From: Candidatus Omnitrophota bacterium
GTDB lineage: Bacteria > Omnitrophota > Gorgyraeia > Gygaellales > Profunditerraquicolaceae
DNA length: 30,106 nt
Assembly (NCBI GenBank): GCA_030691585.1
Contig: JAUYEC010000200.1
Coordinates: 1-30,106 of the forward strand
Direction of reading: 5' to 3'
Shown here: piece by piece, positions 16,891 to 23,730 of the stretch
Layout: each line of letters starts with the position of its first letter
Position numbering within the stretch: the stretch's first letter is position 1
Notes under the pieces: generated by a model
The model's database searches: none
What the model saw: only the letters and a program-made list of their open reading frames with translations
What the model was told of the DNA's origin: nothing
Position numbers and translations under genes: made by a program

Positions 16891-18050
16891 TTACTGCCCA
16901 TCCCCACTTTCTGTCCGACCTGAAAAACCTTGCCTTCGGTCTGTATTGAAGGAGCGATGATGATCTCAACGTCGTGCATCTCCTGGATGTCGCTTGCTCC
17001 TAAGGAACCCATGGATGTTTTAAGAGCGCCCATTAAATTTTGCGAGCCGTCATCGACTTTGGCCGGCCCGGTCAATATTTCTTTAAGTGTCCCGGTTGTG
17101 CCCATAAAAATCCGCGTGCCGCGCGGAAGGTTTACATGAGATGTGGCCATGCCCCAGTGGTATCCGCCGCCCGGAGCTTCCTGCGCGCGGGCAAAACTTG
17201 AGCCGATCATTACCGCGTCCGCTCCGCAGGCAAATGCCTTACAGATATCTCCGCCGCGGTTCATACCGCCGTCAGTGATCATCGGGATATATTTTCCTGA
17301 ACGTTTGAAATAGTAATCGCGCGCTGCTGCCGCATCCACCGTGGCGGTGACCTGGGGCACGCCGATGCCGAGCACGCCGCGGGTAGTGCAGGCCGCACCC
17401 GGGCCGACGCCAATCAAGAGACCAGAGGCGCCTGTTTCAAGCAAGTCGATGGTTGTCTCATAGGTGACGCAATTACCCAGAATAACCGGAATTTTAACAG
17501 ATTTGCAAAATTTGGCCAGGTCCAGGCTCTTGTATTCCCTGGAAATATGCCTGGTTGTGGTAACTGTTGACTGCACCACAAAAATGTCGGCGCCTGCGGC
17601 CACGGCAAGCTGGCTGAATTTATCGGCATTAGCCGGAATACAGCTGACCACGGCCGTGCCCTTTTTCTTTTTGATCTCTTCAACGCGCTTGGCGATAAGT
17701 TTTTCTTTAATTGGCGGGGTATATAAAGCCTGGATGAGCTCTGTAGCCTTCTGGGGAGTAGATTTGGCGATCTCCTGGAGGACGTCTTCAGGGTTGTCGT
17801 ATCTGGTCTGGACGCCGTCGAGGTTTAATACCGCGATGCCGCCTAAAGCGGACATCTCCGCGGCGAATTTGACGTCTACAACGCCGTCCATGGCCGCGGC
17901 TAAAATGGGAATAGCGAATTTTTTGCCCGCGATCTCAAAAGTGGCGTCTACTTCGTTGGGGTTGATCGTTTGGGAACCCGGGACAAGCGCAATCTCATCA
18001 AAGCCATAGCACCTGCGTGCCCGCCTGCCTATACCTATCCACTCTGCCAT
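16887..18050 (-). CDS. GuaB3-type IMP dehydrogenase family protein
   Basis: A 387-residue TIM-barrel protein of the IMP dehydrogenase/GMP reductase family without CBS domains. It keeps the catalytic cysteine loop (GPGAACTTRG, C221) and the phosphate-binding ITDGGMNRGGD (258-267). The N-terminal MAEWIGIGRRARRCYGFDEIAL matches the GuaB3 subgroup known from cyanobacteria and actinobacteria rather than classical GuaB. Its 4-bp overlap with guaA indicates that it acts as the IMP dehydrogenase here. The start is supported by a GAGAGGG ribosome binding site and a promoter at 18136-18164. Confidence 0.9.
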   Translation of the reverse strand: MAEWIGIGRRARRCYGFDEIALVPGSQTINPNEVDATFEIAGKKFAIPILAAAMDGVVDVKFAAEMSALGGIAVLNLDGVQTRYDNPEDVLQEIAKSTPQKATELIQALYTPPIKEKLIAKRVEEIKKKKGTAVVSCIPANADKFSQLAVAAGADIFVVQSTVTTTRHISREYKSLDLAKFCKSVKIPVILGNCVTYETTIDLLETGASGLLIGVGPGAACTTRGVLGIGVPQVTATVDAAAARDYYFKRSGKYIPMITDGGMNRGGDICKAFACGADAVMIGSSFARAQEAPGGGYHWGMATSHVNLPRGTRIFMGTTGTLKEILTGPAKVDDGSQNLMGALKTSMGSLGASDIQEMHDVEIIIAPSIQTEGKVFQVGQKVGMGSK

Positions 18051-18135
18051 ATTGCCCTCTCTATAAGTTGTTGTTTATCAATGGGTTACAGTATTTTGTG
18101 TGTTTGATGAGGATAACCAGGAAATGAATGTTATA

Positions 18136-18164
18136 ATTTTACACTATGAACGGGGAATTGTCAA
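18136..18164 (-). promoter_or_regulatory. sigma70-like promoter of the guaB3-guaA-dnaE unit
   Basis: TTGACA, a 17-bp spacer and TAAAAT on the minus strand, with a predicted leader of about 80 nt. I see no riboswitch-like structure in that leader. Confidence 0.75.
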
Positions 18165-18218
18165 CCTTTATTTCGTCGCTGGTAAACTTCAAAATGTCAA
18201 AATGCAAAATGGCAAAAT

Positions 18219-18245
18219 GGGGACGTTCCCCAAGGTGCCACCCTT
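18219..18245. repeat. REP-like element, copy 1
   Basis: Contains GGGGACGTTCCCC followed by AAGGTGCCACCCTT, two small adjacent stem-loops. Identical in this 27-bp core to the copy at 20309-20335. The surrounding gene-free stretch 18051-18359 also holds the guaB3 promoter, the 29-bp repeat at 18257-18285, and near its end a GGGGACGG word (18335-18356). Confidence 0.85.
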
Positions 18246-18256
18246 GCGGAAATCCC

Positions 18257-18285
18257 AGACGCTTTCCAATCTAATCGGCAAACTG
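18257..18285. repeat. 29-bp dispersed repeat (CTTTCCAATC element), copy 1
   Basis: Begins AGACGCTTTCCAATC and ends ATCGGCAAACTG. It matches 18609-18637 at 26 of 29 positions, and its first part matches 20388-20403. It lies 11 bp after REP-like copy 1. Confidence 0.7.
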
Positions 18286-18359
18286 TACCCACTGCGTGCT
18301 GAAAAGTGCACGCAAAGAGTTACTTGCTGCAATAATGGGGACGGTTCTATTTTGACTCC

Positions 18360-18587
18360 TCAATGAGATCTTAAAAAGATTGCTAAAATCACCAATACCG
18401 CCACAATAACGTTTAGAAATACGCCTATCGACGCGGTAACTAAAACACCCATCCTCTTCTTCTCTTTCTTCTTTTCTTTTAAAATGGAGTTTAATCCCAA
18501 GGCTAACCCCAAAACCGGCAAAACGACCGGCGCCTTGGTAAATAAACTTAAAGCACCAAAAAGTACAGAGATTATAGCTGAAACCAT
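18360..18587 (-). CDS. Small two-TM membrane protein, hypothetical
   Basis: A 75-residue protein with a hydrophobic segment at about 2-34, a very basic central loop (KEKKKEKKR, 37-45), and a second hydrophobic segment (48-72). This suggests a hairpin with a cytoplasmic loop. The ATG at 18585-18587 is chosen because AGGAGG precedes it; an open frame upstream runs into a repeat and has no ribosome binding site. It resembles small DUF4190-like membrane proteins in layout, but I cannot assign a family. Confidence 0.65.
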   Translation of the reverse strand: MVSAIISVLFGALSLFTKAPVVLPVLGLALGLNSILKEKKKEKKRMGVLVTASIGVFLNVIVAVLVILAIFLRSH

Positions 18588-18608
18588 AGCACCTCCTGTT
18601 GGATCTCT

Positions 18609-18637
18609 AGACACTTTCCAATCGAATCGGTAAACTG
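18609..18637. repeat. 29-bp dispersed repeat (CTTTCCAATC element), copy 2
   Basis: Begins AGACACTTTCCAATC and ends ATCGGTAAACTG, with three differences from copy 1. It lies directly upstream of the ribosome binding site of the small membrane protein. The stretch 18588-18907 holds this repeat, a terminator, a 29-bp palindrome and another widespread repeat, with no gene. Confidence 0.7.
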
Positions 18638-18704
18638 GCATTCTGGAGCCGGCGTCCTTGATAATTATCCACCTAAAATCGGACAAACACAACTCATTTT
18701 TGGC

Positions 18705-18737
18705 AAAAAAAGGGACAGCATATTATGCTGTCCCTAC
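18705..18737 (-). terminator. Rho-independent terminator of the flavodoxin-GYD unit, from a palindromic element
   Basis: On the minus strand a perfect stem GGGACAGCATA/TATGCTGTCCC is followed directly by seven Ts. The outer bases and stem match the variant palindrome at 9762-9790, with one end replaced by the T run. Confidence 0.75.
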
Positions 18738-18758
18738 AAAACCTTCCGCCTATCTGCT

Positions 18759-18787
18759 GTAGGGGCGGGTTTGAAACCCGCCCCTAC
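18759..18787. repeat. 29-bp palindromic element, copy 7
   Basis: Perfect palindrome with arms GTAGGGGCGGG and CCCGCCCCTAC, downstream of the GYD gene and 21 bp from the terminator hairpin. Confidence 0.95.
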
Positions 18788-18803
18788 AAAAACTTAGATC
18801 TCG

Positions 18804-18838
18804 GAGATTGCTTCGTTGCTACGCTCCTCGCAATGACG
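18804..18838. repeat. Dispersed repeat of the GTCATTGCGAGGAGCG type
   Basis: Reads GAGATTGCTTCG...CTCCTCGCAATGACG. I recognise this word as a short intergenic repeat seen in genomes of several phyla. Only one copy is in this window, so the call rests on recall rather than on repetition here. Confidence 0.5.
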
Positions 18839-18907
18839 TCTGTTTGAATTTCTTAATGAACGGCCCCGCGAGAAATACTCCGTGGCATGACCCGCAAAAA
18901 ATTCCGC

Positions 18908-19186
18908 CTACCCAGCGAGATTGTCGAACTCTTCGACGGCCATCGCAGGCATACTGGAGAAGCCTATGCCGGTCAATTTGGTAACGGCGATGGATACTTT
19001 CATCAACGCGCCATTGCTGGGCATATCCACGATAAAAGCCAGGTCATAGCGCCCAATCAGGGCATACATCGCAATAACCTTGCCGCCATCTTTCTCGATC
19101 AACTCCGTGACCTTCTTGGTGCGCTCGGCCTGTATACCCCTCACCGCGTCCACCGAATACTTTCCCAACATCAGGTATTTCGCCAT
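18908..19186 (-). CDS. GYD domain protein
   Basis: A 92-residue protein of the GYD family (Pfam GYD, dimeric alpha/beta barrel type), named for a motif here seen as GRYDLAFIVDMP. It starts MAKYLMLGKYS and contains KVTELIEKDGGKVIAMYALIGRYD. No enzymatic function is established for the family. The start at 19184-19186 is preferred over an upstream ATG because GGAGGGTGGG precedes it. It follows the flavodoxin gene closely and is followed by the terminator at 18705-18737, so the two form a unit. Confidence 0.85.
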   Translation of the reverse strand: MAKYLMLGKYSVDAVRGIQAERTKKVTELIEKDGGKVIAMYALIGRYDLAFIVDMPSNGALMKVSIAVTKLTGIGFSSMPAMAVEEFDNLAG

Positions 19187-19205
19187 ATTCCCACCCTCCA
19201 TTTTA

Positions 19206-19676
19206 TTACTGTTTCTTCAATAATTTGGCTAATCGCAGGCCCAGGCGTGCGCATTCCTTGAGTGAACGCTCATCCGGTGCTCCGATGGCTGCCGGGCCGT
19301 AATGGTCACCCTGCGGATCCCCCTGAATGATCATGCCGTGGATGAGCATCGCTTTTAAGATATCCAGGACCGTAGTCTCGTTGCCGCCGGCCAAATTAGC
19401 ACTGGAAGAGAACGCCGCGCCTATTTTGCCGTCAAGCTTGCCGTGGAATTTTACCGAATCGTCAAAAAGTTTTTTTATCTCGGCGCTCATTGTGCCGTAA
19501 TAGGTGGGAGAGCCGACGACTATCGCCTGATAACCCGGTAATTCATCCGCCGAGACATCTAAGACATCCTTAAGCACAGTCTCTACGCCTTCCTTTGTAA
19601 GCGACCCAGCTACTGCCTCAGCCATCTTCCTGGTATTTCCGCTCCGGGAATAATATATTACTATTGCCTTAGCCAT
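19206..19676 (-). CDS. Flavodoxin family protein
   Basis: A 156-residue FMN-binding protein. The N-terminal phosphate loop is YYSRSGNTRKMAEAV (8-22), SPTYYGTMSAEIKKLFD contacts the flavin, and AAFSSSANLAGGNETT is typical of the WrbA/flavodoxin_2 group. It probably transfers electrons or reduces quinones. The start follows GGAGG at 5-6 nt. It lies upstream of the GYD gene with a short gap. A decayed second copy of this gene is recognisable at 23067-23172. Confidence 0.9.
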   Translation of the reverse strand: MAKAIVIYYSRSGNTRKMAEAVAGSLTKEGVETVLKDVLDVSADELPGYQAIVVGSPTYYGTMSAEIKKLFDDSVKFHGKLDGKIGAAFSSSANLAGGNETTVLDILKAMLIHGMIIQGDPQGDHYGPAAIGAPDERSLKECARLGLRLAKLLKKQ

Positions 19677-19711
19677 TATTACCTCCTGCCCCTTACCAGA
19701 CACTTCCCGGT

Positions 19712-19819
19712 CTAGTTAGAAGTCCCGCTGAAGATGATAAATAGCATAACGCTGGTCAAAATAACGACAACTGTTGCAATATGAAAAAAATACTTGTGCC
19801 TGATTATTTGTTCAAACAT
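19712..19819 (-). CDS. Possible 35-residue single-TM peptide
   Basis: An ORF of 35 codons begins MFEQIIRHKYFFHIA and continues into a hydrophobic stretch (TVVVILTSVMLFIIF), as in a small type II membrane peptide. It starts 5 bp after the stop of the DUF333 gene, which suggests coupling, but the GGG upstream is very close to the ATG. Without homologues the call is tentative. Confidence 0.35.
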   Translation of the reverse strand: MFEQIIRHKYFFHIATVVVILTSVMLFIIFSGTSN

Positions 19820-19824
19820 TCCCT

Positions 19825-20289
19825 TTATTTTAATTGATCGGACGCAGAGCGATCAACTTTTATCCGCCTGGCGGGATCCGGAGACCACTTCTTGTAATCG
19901 CCCGGAGCGCAATTGCCGCCGGCATAATCGTATTCACCGCATTCAAAGCCGCCTGCAAAGGTGCAGATTGCGTATTCTGATATCCCTCCGCCCATGTCTT
20001 CAGTCCTTTTTTCCAGTTTTCCGCCGTGCTGCTCGCAACAGGACCACTCTTGCCCGCACTTGTTATTTAAAAAATCCCCCGCGCTGCATTGACTGCTGTC
20101 CGGAAAGATGACGATGCGTTGTCCGTCCTTAGTGATCTGGTATTTATACCCCAGCTTTTCGGCATATACAGAGGCCGGGTCGAGCGCGCGGGCCGAAGAA
20201 GCCTGGTTATTTTCTTCTTGGGCGACACCCGGCACAACGCCCAGTAATAAAAATCCGCCAAGAACAAATATAAACGCCAATCTTTGCAT
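19825..20289 (-). CDS. DUF333 domain secreted protein
   Basis: A 154-residue protein with a signal peptide (MQRLAFIFVLGGFLLLGVVPGVAQ). It then has DPASVYAEKLGYKY and a cysteine-rich region ending GGKLEKRTED...SEYAICTFAGGFECGEYDYAGGNCAPGDYKKW. This matches the DUF333 type often labelled putative hemolysin; its function is unknown. The mature protein has about eight cysteines, consistent with disulfides outside the cytoplasm. The ATG at 20287-20289 follows GGAGGG; a longer frame upstream is translated REP element and is rejected. Confidence 0.8.
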   Translation of the reverse strand: MQRLAFIFVLGGFLLLGVVPGVAQEENNQASSARALDPASVYAEKLGYKYQITKDGQRIVIFPDSSQCSAGDFLNNKCGQEWSCCEQHGGKLEKRTEDMGGGISEYAICTFAGGFECGEYDYAGGNCAPGDYKKWSPDPARRIKVDRSASDQLK

Positions 20290-20308
20290 ATACCCTCCTG
20301 TAAATTTG

Positions 20309-20335
20309 GGGGACGTTCCCCAAGGTGCCACCCTT
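20309..20335. repeat. REP-like element, copy 2
   Basis: Same 27-bp core as 18219-18245. It lies 19 bp upstream of the DUF333 start codon in the spacer to the OsmC gene. Confidence 0.85.
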
Positions 20336-20368
20336 TGCGAACAAACCTGCGAAATCCGGATAAAATCG

Positions 20369-20770
20369 TTAAATCTCAGACGCTTTCCAATCCAACTTGA
20401 ATTCCACTTCAGGGCTATTCTTCAGAGTATTATGCACAGGACAGTTTTTTATGAATTCCAATATTGCCGGAAGCCTGCGCTCATCGATTTTCGCACCCTT
20501 TAAATCCACGTTTACGTTTATTTTCCTGAAACACACCGGCGCTTCTTTAGAAAACTCCGCCTCCACGCTCACGCTAAACTCCGGCAGGGATAATTTGGCG
20601 CCCTCCGCGTATTTGCGCAGATATACGCCCACGCAAGTGCCCAGGCCGGCCAGTAAAGTATCCGGAGGCGTGATCCCTCTTTTCCCTTCCATATCGGCAA
20701 GAAATTCATACTCCCTTGCTTTGACCTTGAAAGAATAATCTCCCGCGTTAGTTACATTAACACGATACAT
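20369..20770 (-). CDS. OsmC/Ohr family protein
   Basis: A 133-residue peroxiredoxin-like protein. OsmC/Ohr proteins reduce organic hydroperoxides using two cysteines, and both are present: C46 in LLAGLGTCVGVYLRKY and C110 in FIKNCPVHNTL. The start at 20768-20770 has a GGGGG ribosome binding site; a longer upstream frame is rejected. A promoter with consensus -35 is at 20791-20818. The last codons (KLDWKASEI) overlap a sequence that is repeated elsewhere next to REP-like elements. Confidence 0.88.
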   Translation of the reverse strand: MYRVNVTNAGDYSFKVKAREYEFLADMEGKRGITPPDTLLAGLGTCVGVYLRKYAEGAKLSLPEFSVSVEAEFSKEAPVCFRKINVNVDLKGAKIDERRLPAILEFIKNCPVHNTLKNSPEVEFKLDWKASEI

Positions 20771-20790
20771 ACGCACCCCCTTATGAAGAC

Positions 20791-20818
20791 ATTTTACCGC
20801 TGCCAAAAAGCCTGTCAA
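20791..20818 (-). promoter_or_regulatory. Promoter of the OsmC-family gene
   Basis: TTGACA, a 16-bp spacer and TAAAAT on the minus strand. The block from TTGACAGGC to GGTAAAAT resembles the msrA promoter in spacing and flanking bases. Confidence 0.75.
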
Positions 20819-20854
20819 CCGATACATGGGAAAGGATTACACCTAGTATAACCT

Positions 20855-22417
20855 CTAATTAGAGATGATTCCGTTTATCTTATCAGATTCCCTCTGCGCC
20901 TCGTCAGTCATAGAAAACTTTTCATATATTTCTTTTAAAGTAATATGCGCGTAAATAAAATTATCATTTATGGCAATGGCTTTATTTAATTCAGAAACTG
21001 CTTCCGGGATCATGTCCTTTTCTATATATAACAAGGCCAGGTTATAGTGAGTTTCGGCATAATTATCTTCCAGATAGATCGCTGTTTTATATTGTTTTTC
21101 CGCCATATCAAATAGGCCCAGATTGCCGTATGCCATGGCTAAATTGTGCCGCACCCGGGCGAGCCCGGGATTATGTTTTATTATTTTATTATAAAAAGTT
21201 ATCGGCTCCTTCCAGTCCTTGTTTCTCTGAATGGTTAAATAGGTAAATATGGCCGCGATAACCAATAATACCGGGATGTAAAGCTTTACAGACAGCTCCC
21301 TGTTTTTATGGAAAGGGATGTTGATATTCGTTTTTAATTTTGCCAAAAAAAAGGAAATCACCATAAAAAAGCCTATGGACGGGAAATACAGCCAATGTTC
21401 CATTGTAAATCCGGTAACAGGGATTATTCCTGATACCGGAGCAAGGGAAATAAAAAACCACATAAATCCCAGGAATATGATCTTATCCTTTTTAAAATCC
21501 CTGCACGCAAAATAAAAAAATACTAAGAACAAAACAAATGAAATCATTACCTGAGGTAAAAAAAACGAAGCAAAAACAGTCATACTGCGGTCGAATTTAA
21601 AACCAACCGGAAATAATAACAATTTATAATATTCAAGCAGGCTTGCGAAAAAAGTAAAAATCCGGTAATGCAAATTTTGCGTATAAATGTTGCCCATCTT
21701 AAATAAATTAAGGCTATTGGAAAAATTGAATACGGTTAAGCGGGCAAGAATATAGCAACCCATCACTAAAAAGAACGGGATATATTTCGCTGATCTGCGG
21801 ATGCTCAATTCGCCCCTGTATAGATCCGCTAAAACGATTAAAAATGGAAGTATTACTATTGTTTCTTTCGACAAGAGCGCCGCAACAAAACAAGCCAATG
21901 AAGGAAAATACCAAAGTAAGTTTTTATCTGTTTTTAAATAAAAAATTAACGTGAGCAGCCCAAAAAACATTATCAAAGGGTCACCCGTATTACTTATATA
22001 AGTGATTGCTTCGGTATGGATCGGGTGCACTAGAAACAGCAAAGAGGCGATAAAAGACATGGCCCTTTTTTTAAATAAAGTGAGGGTAAAAAAATAGAGC
22101 AGGAAGGCATTAATCAGATGAAGCGTGAAATTTAGAAGATGGTAACCAAAAACATTTAAACCGAAGATTTGATATACAATTAAGTACGCGAGTTGGTGCA
22201 GCGGACGGTAAAAATTGTCCACCCTGTAAGCCCCTGCCGCGAAATTTTTTGTAAATATTTCCTTAATATGCCGAAGATCTTTTATGTAGGGGTTCCTTTG
22301 GACGCAATACTCGTCGTCGTAGAGAAACTCATTTGAGAATGAGCCTGCGTAGGCGATAATACCAAAAGCCATTATCACTAATAAGTGAAGGGCTGTTTTC
22401 TTCATTACGCGCGACAT
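20855..22417 (-). CDS. TMTC-like GT-C membrane glycosyltransferase with TPR repeats
   Basis: A 520-residue protein with roughly ten transmembrane segments and about three C-terminal TPR repeats (RVRHNLAMAYGNLGLFD onward, about 410-515). Near the N-terminus, FLYDDEYCVQRNPYI carries the acidic pair typical of GT-C enzymes, and HPIHTEAITYISNTGDPL resembles the TMTC/DUF1736 signature. Such proteins transfer sugars from lipid-linked donors to extracytoplasmic targets; the substrate is unknown. Two starts, 22417 and 22405, are possible and neither has a strong ribosome binding site. The gene looks richer in A/T than its neighbours. A repeat element ends 6 bp before the first ATG. Confidence 0.8.
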   Translation of the reverse strand: MSRVMKKTALHLLVIMAFGIIAYAGSFSNEFLYDDEYCVQRNPYIKDLRHIKEIFTKNFAAGAYRVDNFYRPLHQLAYLIVYQIFGLNVFGYHLLNFTLHLINAFLLYFFTLTLFKKRAMSFIASLLFLVHPIHTEAITYISNTGDPLIMFFGLLTLIFYLKTDKNLLWYFPSLACFVAALLSKETIVILPFLIVLADLYRGELSIRRSAKYIPFFLVMGCYILARLTVFNFSNSLNLFKMGNIYTQNLHYRIFTFFASLLEYYKLLLFPVGFKFDRSMTVFASFFLPQVMISFVLFLVFFYFACRDFKKDKIIFLGFMWFFISLAPVSGIIPVTGFTMEHWLYFPSIGFFMVISFFLAKLKTNINIPFHKNRELSVKLYIPVLLVIAAIFTYLTIQRNKDWKEPITFYNKIIKHNPGLARVRHNLAMAYGNLGLFDMAEKQYKTAIYLEDNYAETHYNLALLYIEKDMIPEAVSELNKAIAINDNFIYAHITLKEIYEKFSMTDEAQRESDKINGIISN

Positions 22418-22423
22418 TACCGA

Positions 22424-22481
22424 ACTTCTTTATTGATAAGCACTTATTGCGGCCAAGGGTGGCACCTCGGGGAACGTCCCC
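22424..22481. repeat. REP-like element, copy 3 (58-bp extended form)
   Basis: Carries the REP core in inverse orientation (AAGGGTGGCACC...GGGGAACGTCCCC) plus ACTTCTTTAT...ATAAG.ACTTATTGCGGCC. It matches 23659-23716 at 54 of 58 positions. Confidence 0.9.
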
Positions 22482-22496
22482 TTTATTCCAGGTTTG

Positions 22497-23057
22497 CTAC
22501 TTTCTACTATCAAGTTGGCGCAACGCGGAAATCACTTCCTGCCCTGAATTAAATAATTTAGAAAACTTGTCCATGCCATTGCTTAGATCCTCTTCTCTTA
22601 TCATCCCGCTTGAGAAGATCCCGGACCCGGTAAGAATGTAAATATTTACAACGCCTGCCTCCGGTAACGGATAATTCAGCGTCCTCTGCATCAAGGGTAT
22701 AAAATTTTCAGAAGAAATAACGAAATCTCTTGCGAAATCATGGATACTCTTATTCTCCCCGCCTCCGATAATTACGCCCCCGCTGCTAAAATACAGGCTT
22801 GCCGTCCCATCCTTTAACGAAACCAATGTCACCGCGGATTTCTTAAGGCCTATATCCATAACAATACCCCATGGCTCGGTCTCGGATTCAACGGTTATAC
22901 CCGCGCTGCCGGGGGACATATTAAAGATCTGGCTGCGCAGATCCATAAATATTTCAGCCGGATTAGCGCCTGATCCAGGTTTGCCTGCAGCCGCTGCCGA
23001 AGAGGTGATCATTGAAACTATCAACATGAGTCCGATAAAGCCTAACTTTTTTTTCAT
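22497..23057 (-). CDS. Secreted hypothetical protein
   Basis: A 186-residue protein with a signal peptide (MKKKLGFIGLMLIVSMITSSAAAA). The mature domain of about 160 residues contains WGIVMDIGLKKSAVTLVSLKDGTASLYFSSGGVIIGGG and a C-terminal helical part. I recognise no named family; the layout suggests a soluble periplasmic protein. AAGG lies before the ATG. The region upstream contains the flavodoxin remnant. Confidence 0.75.
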   Translation of the reverse strand: MKKKLGFIGLMLIVSMITSSAAAAGKPGSGANPAEIFMDLRSQIFNMSPGSAGITVESETEPWGIVMDIGLKKSAVTLVSLKDGTASLYFSSGGVIIGGGENKSIHDFARDFVISSENFIPLMQRTLNYPLPEAGVVNIYILTGSGIFSSGMIREEDLSNGMDKFSKLFNSGQEVISALRQLDSRK

Positions 23058-23066
23058 CAGTATACC

Positions 23067-23172
23067 TTATTAGTGTTTCTTCAATAATCTAGCTAAGCAG
23101 GCCCAGGCGCGCGCATTGCCCTGTGCCGTAATAGGTGGAAGAGCCAGCGAACCGGCCAGAGCCTCCGCCATA
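23067..23172 (-). pseudogene. Decayed flavodoxin gene fragment
   Basis: Three blocks match the intact flavodoxin gene at 19206-19676 in the same order. The 3' end (GTTTCTTCAATAAT and CAGGCCCAGGCG) is first, then GTGCCGTAATAGGTGG from the middle, then the segment encoding MAEA(V/L)AGS near the 5' end. The intervening parts are deleted, and the frame is lost between the blocks. Confidence 0.8.
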
Positions 23173-23232
23173 TTTACATCCTTACGACCGTTCTCCTCTT
23201 GTCCCCTGCAATTCCGGAGACAACAGGAGTGA

Positions 23233-23577
23233 TTAAACAGAAACAACCAAGAGGCTCAATAAGAAACTGATAATACTGAAAAGGATGTAGCCCCAGAAGG
23301 CCGGCCAGAAACCCGTGATAACAAAGCCCTTGACGATCTTAGATACAAGTAAAAATAAGGCTCCATTAATAAAAAGCGTGAATATTCCCAGCGTAAGGAT
23401 ATTGATCGGCAAAGTGACCAAAATGATCAATGGCCTCAGGAAAGCATTAATGATCCCCAATACCAGAGCAATCACCAACGCGACAGGAATACTAGGAACC
23501 TCGATACCTCTTACAATGTTGGCAACAATAAAAATCGATAACGCATTAATCGCCCATCTCATTAGAAAATGTGCCAT
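23233..23577 (-). CDS. YvlD/phage holin family 4-type membrane protein
   Basis: A 114-residue protein with four predicted transmembrane segments. It carries the typical ALVLGIINAFLRPLIILVTLPINILTLGIFTLFINGALF. This family is widespread in bacterial chromosomes; despite the holin name, most members are not phage proteins and their function is unknown. A good GAGGAGG ribosome binding site precedes the ATG. Confidence 0.88.
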   Translation of the reverse strand: MAHFLMRWAINALSIFIVANIVRGIEVPSIPVALVIALVLGIINAFLRPLIILVTLPINILTLGIFTLFINGALFLLVSKIVKGFVITGFWPAFWGYILFSIISFLLSLLVVSV

Positions 23578-23658
23578 ATTTCCTCCTCTCTATTTTAATC
23601 CTTATGCTTTTTTACTTAATTATTACTTGTTTTCCCTTTGGCCCGAGTGATTCAGGTA

Positions 23659-23716
23659 ACTTCTTTATCCATAAGTACTTATTGCGGCCAAGGGTGGCAC
23701 CTTGGGGAACGTCCCC
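23659..23716. repeat. REP-like element, copy 4 (58-bp extended form)
   Basis: Near-identical to 22424-22481 and in the same orientation. It occupies most of the spacer between yajQ and the YvlD-like gene. Confidence 0.9.
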
Positions 23717-23730
23717 GGATGTCGGATGTA

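Noticed and set aside
18051..18129. Purine riboswitch in the guaB3 leader
   Set aside because: The leader of about 80 nt shows no three-way junction or conserved purine-aptamer core.
18588..18692. N-terminal extension of the 75-residue membrane protein
   Set aside because: It runs through a dispersed repeat and lacks a ribosome binding site, while AGGAGG precedes the ATG at 18587.
20290..20331. N-terminal extension of the DUF333 protein (MAPWGTSPKF...)
   Set aside because: The extension is the translated REP-like element; a signal peptide with a proper ribosome binding site starts at 20289.
23233..23577. Holin-family gene as evidence of a prophage
   Set aside because: No other phage genes are nearby and this family is common in ordinary chromosomes.
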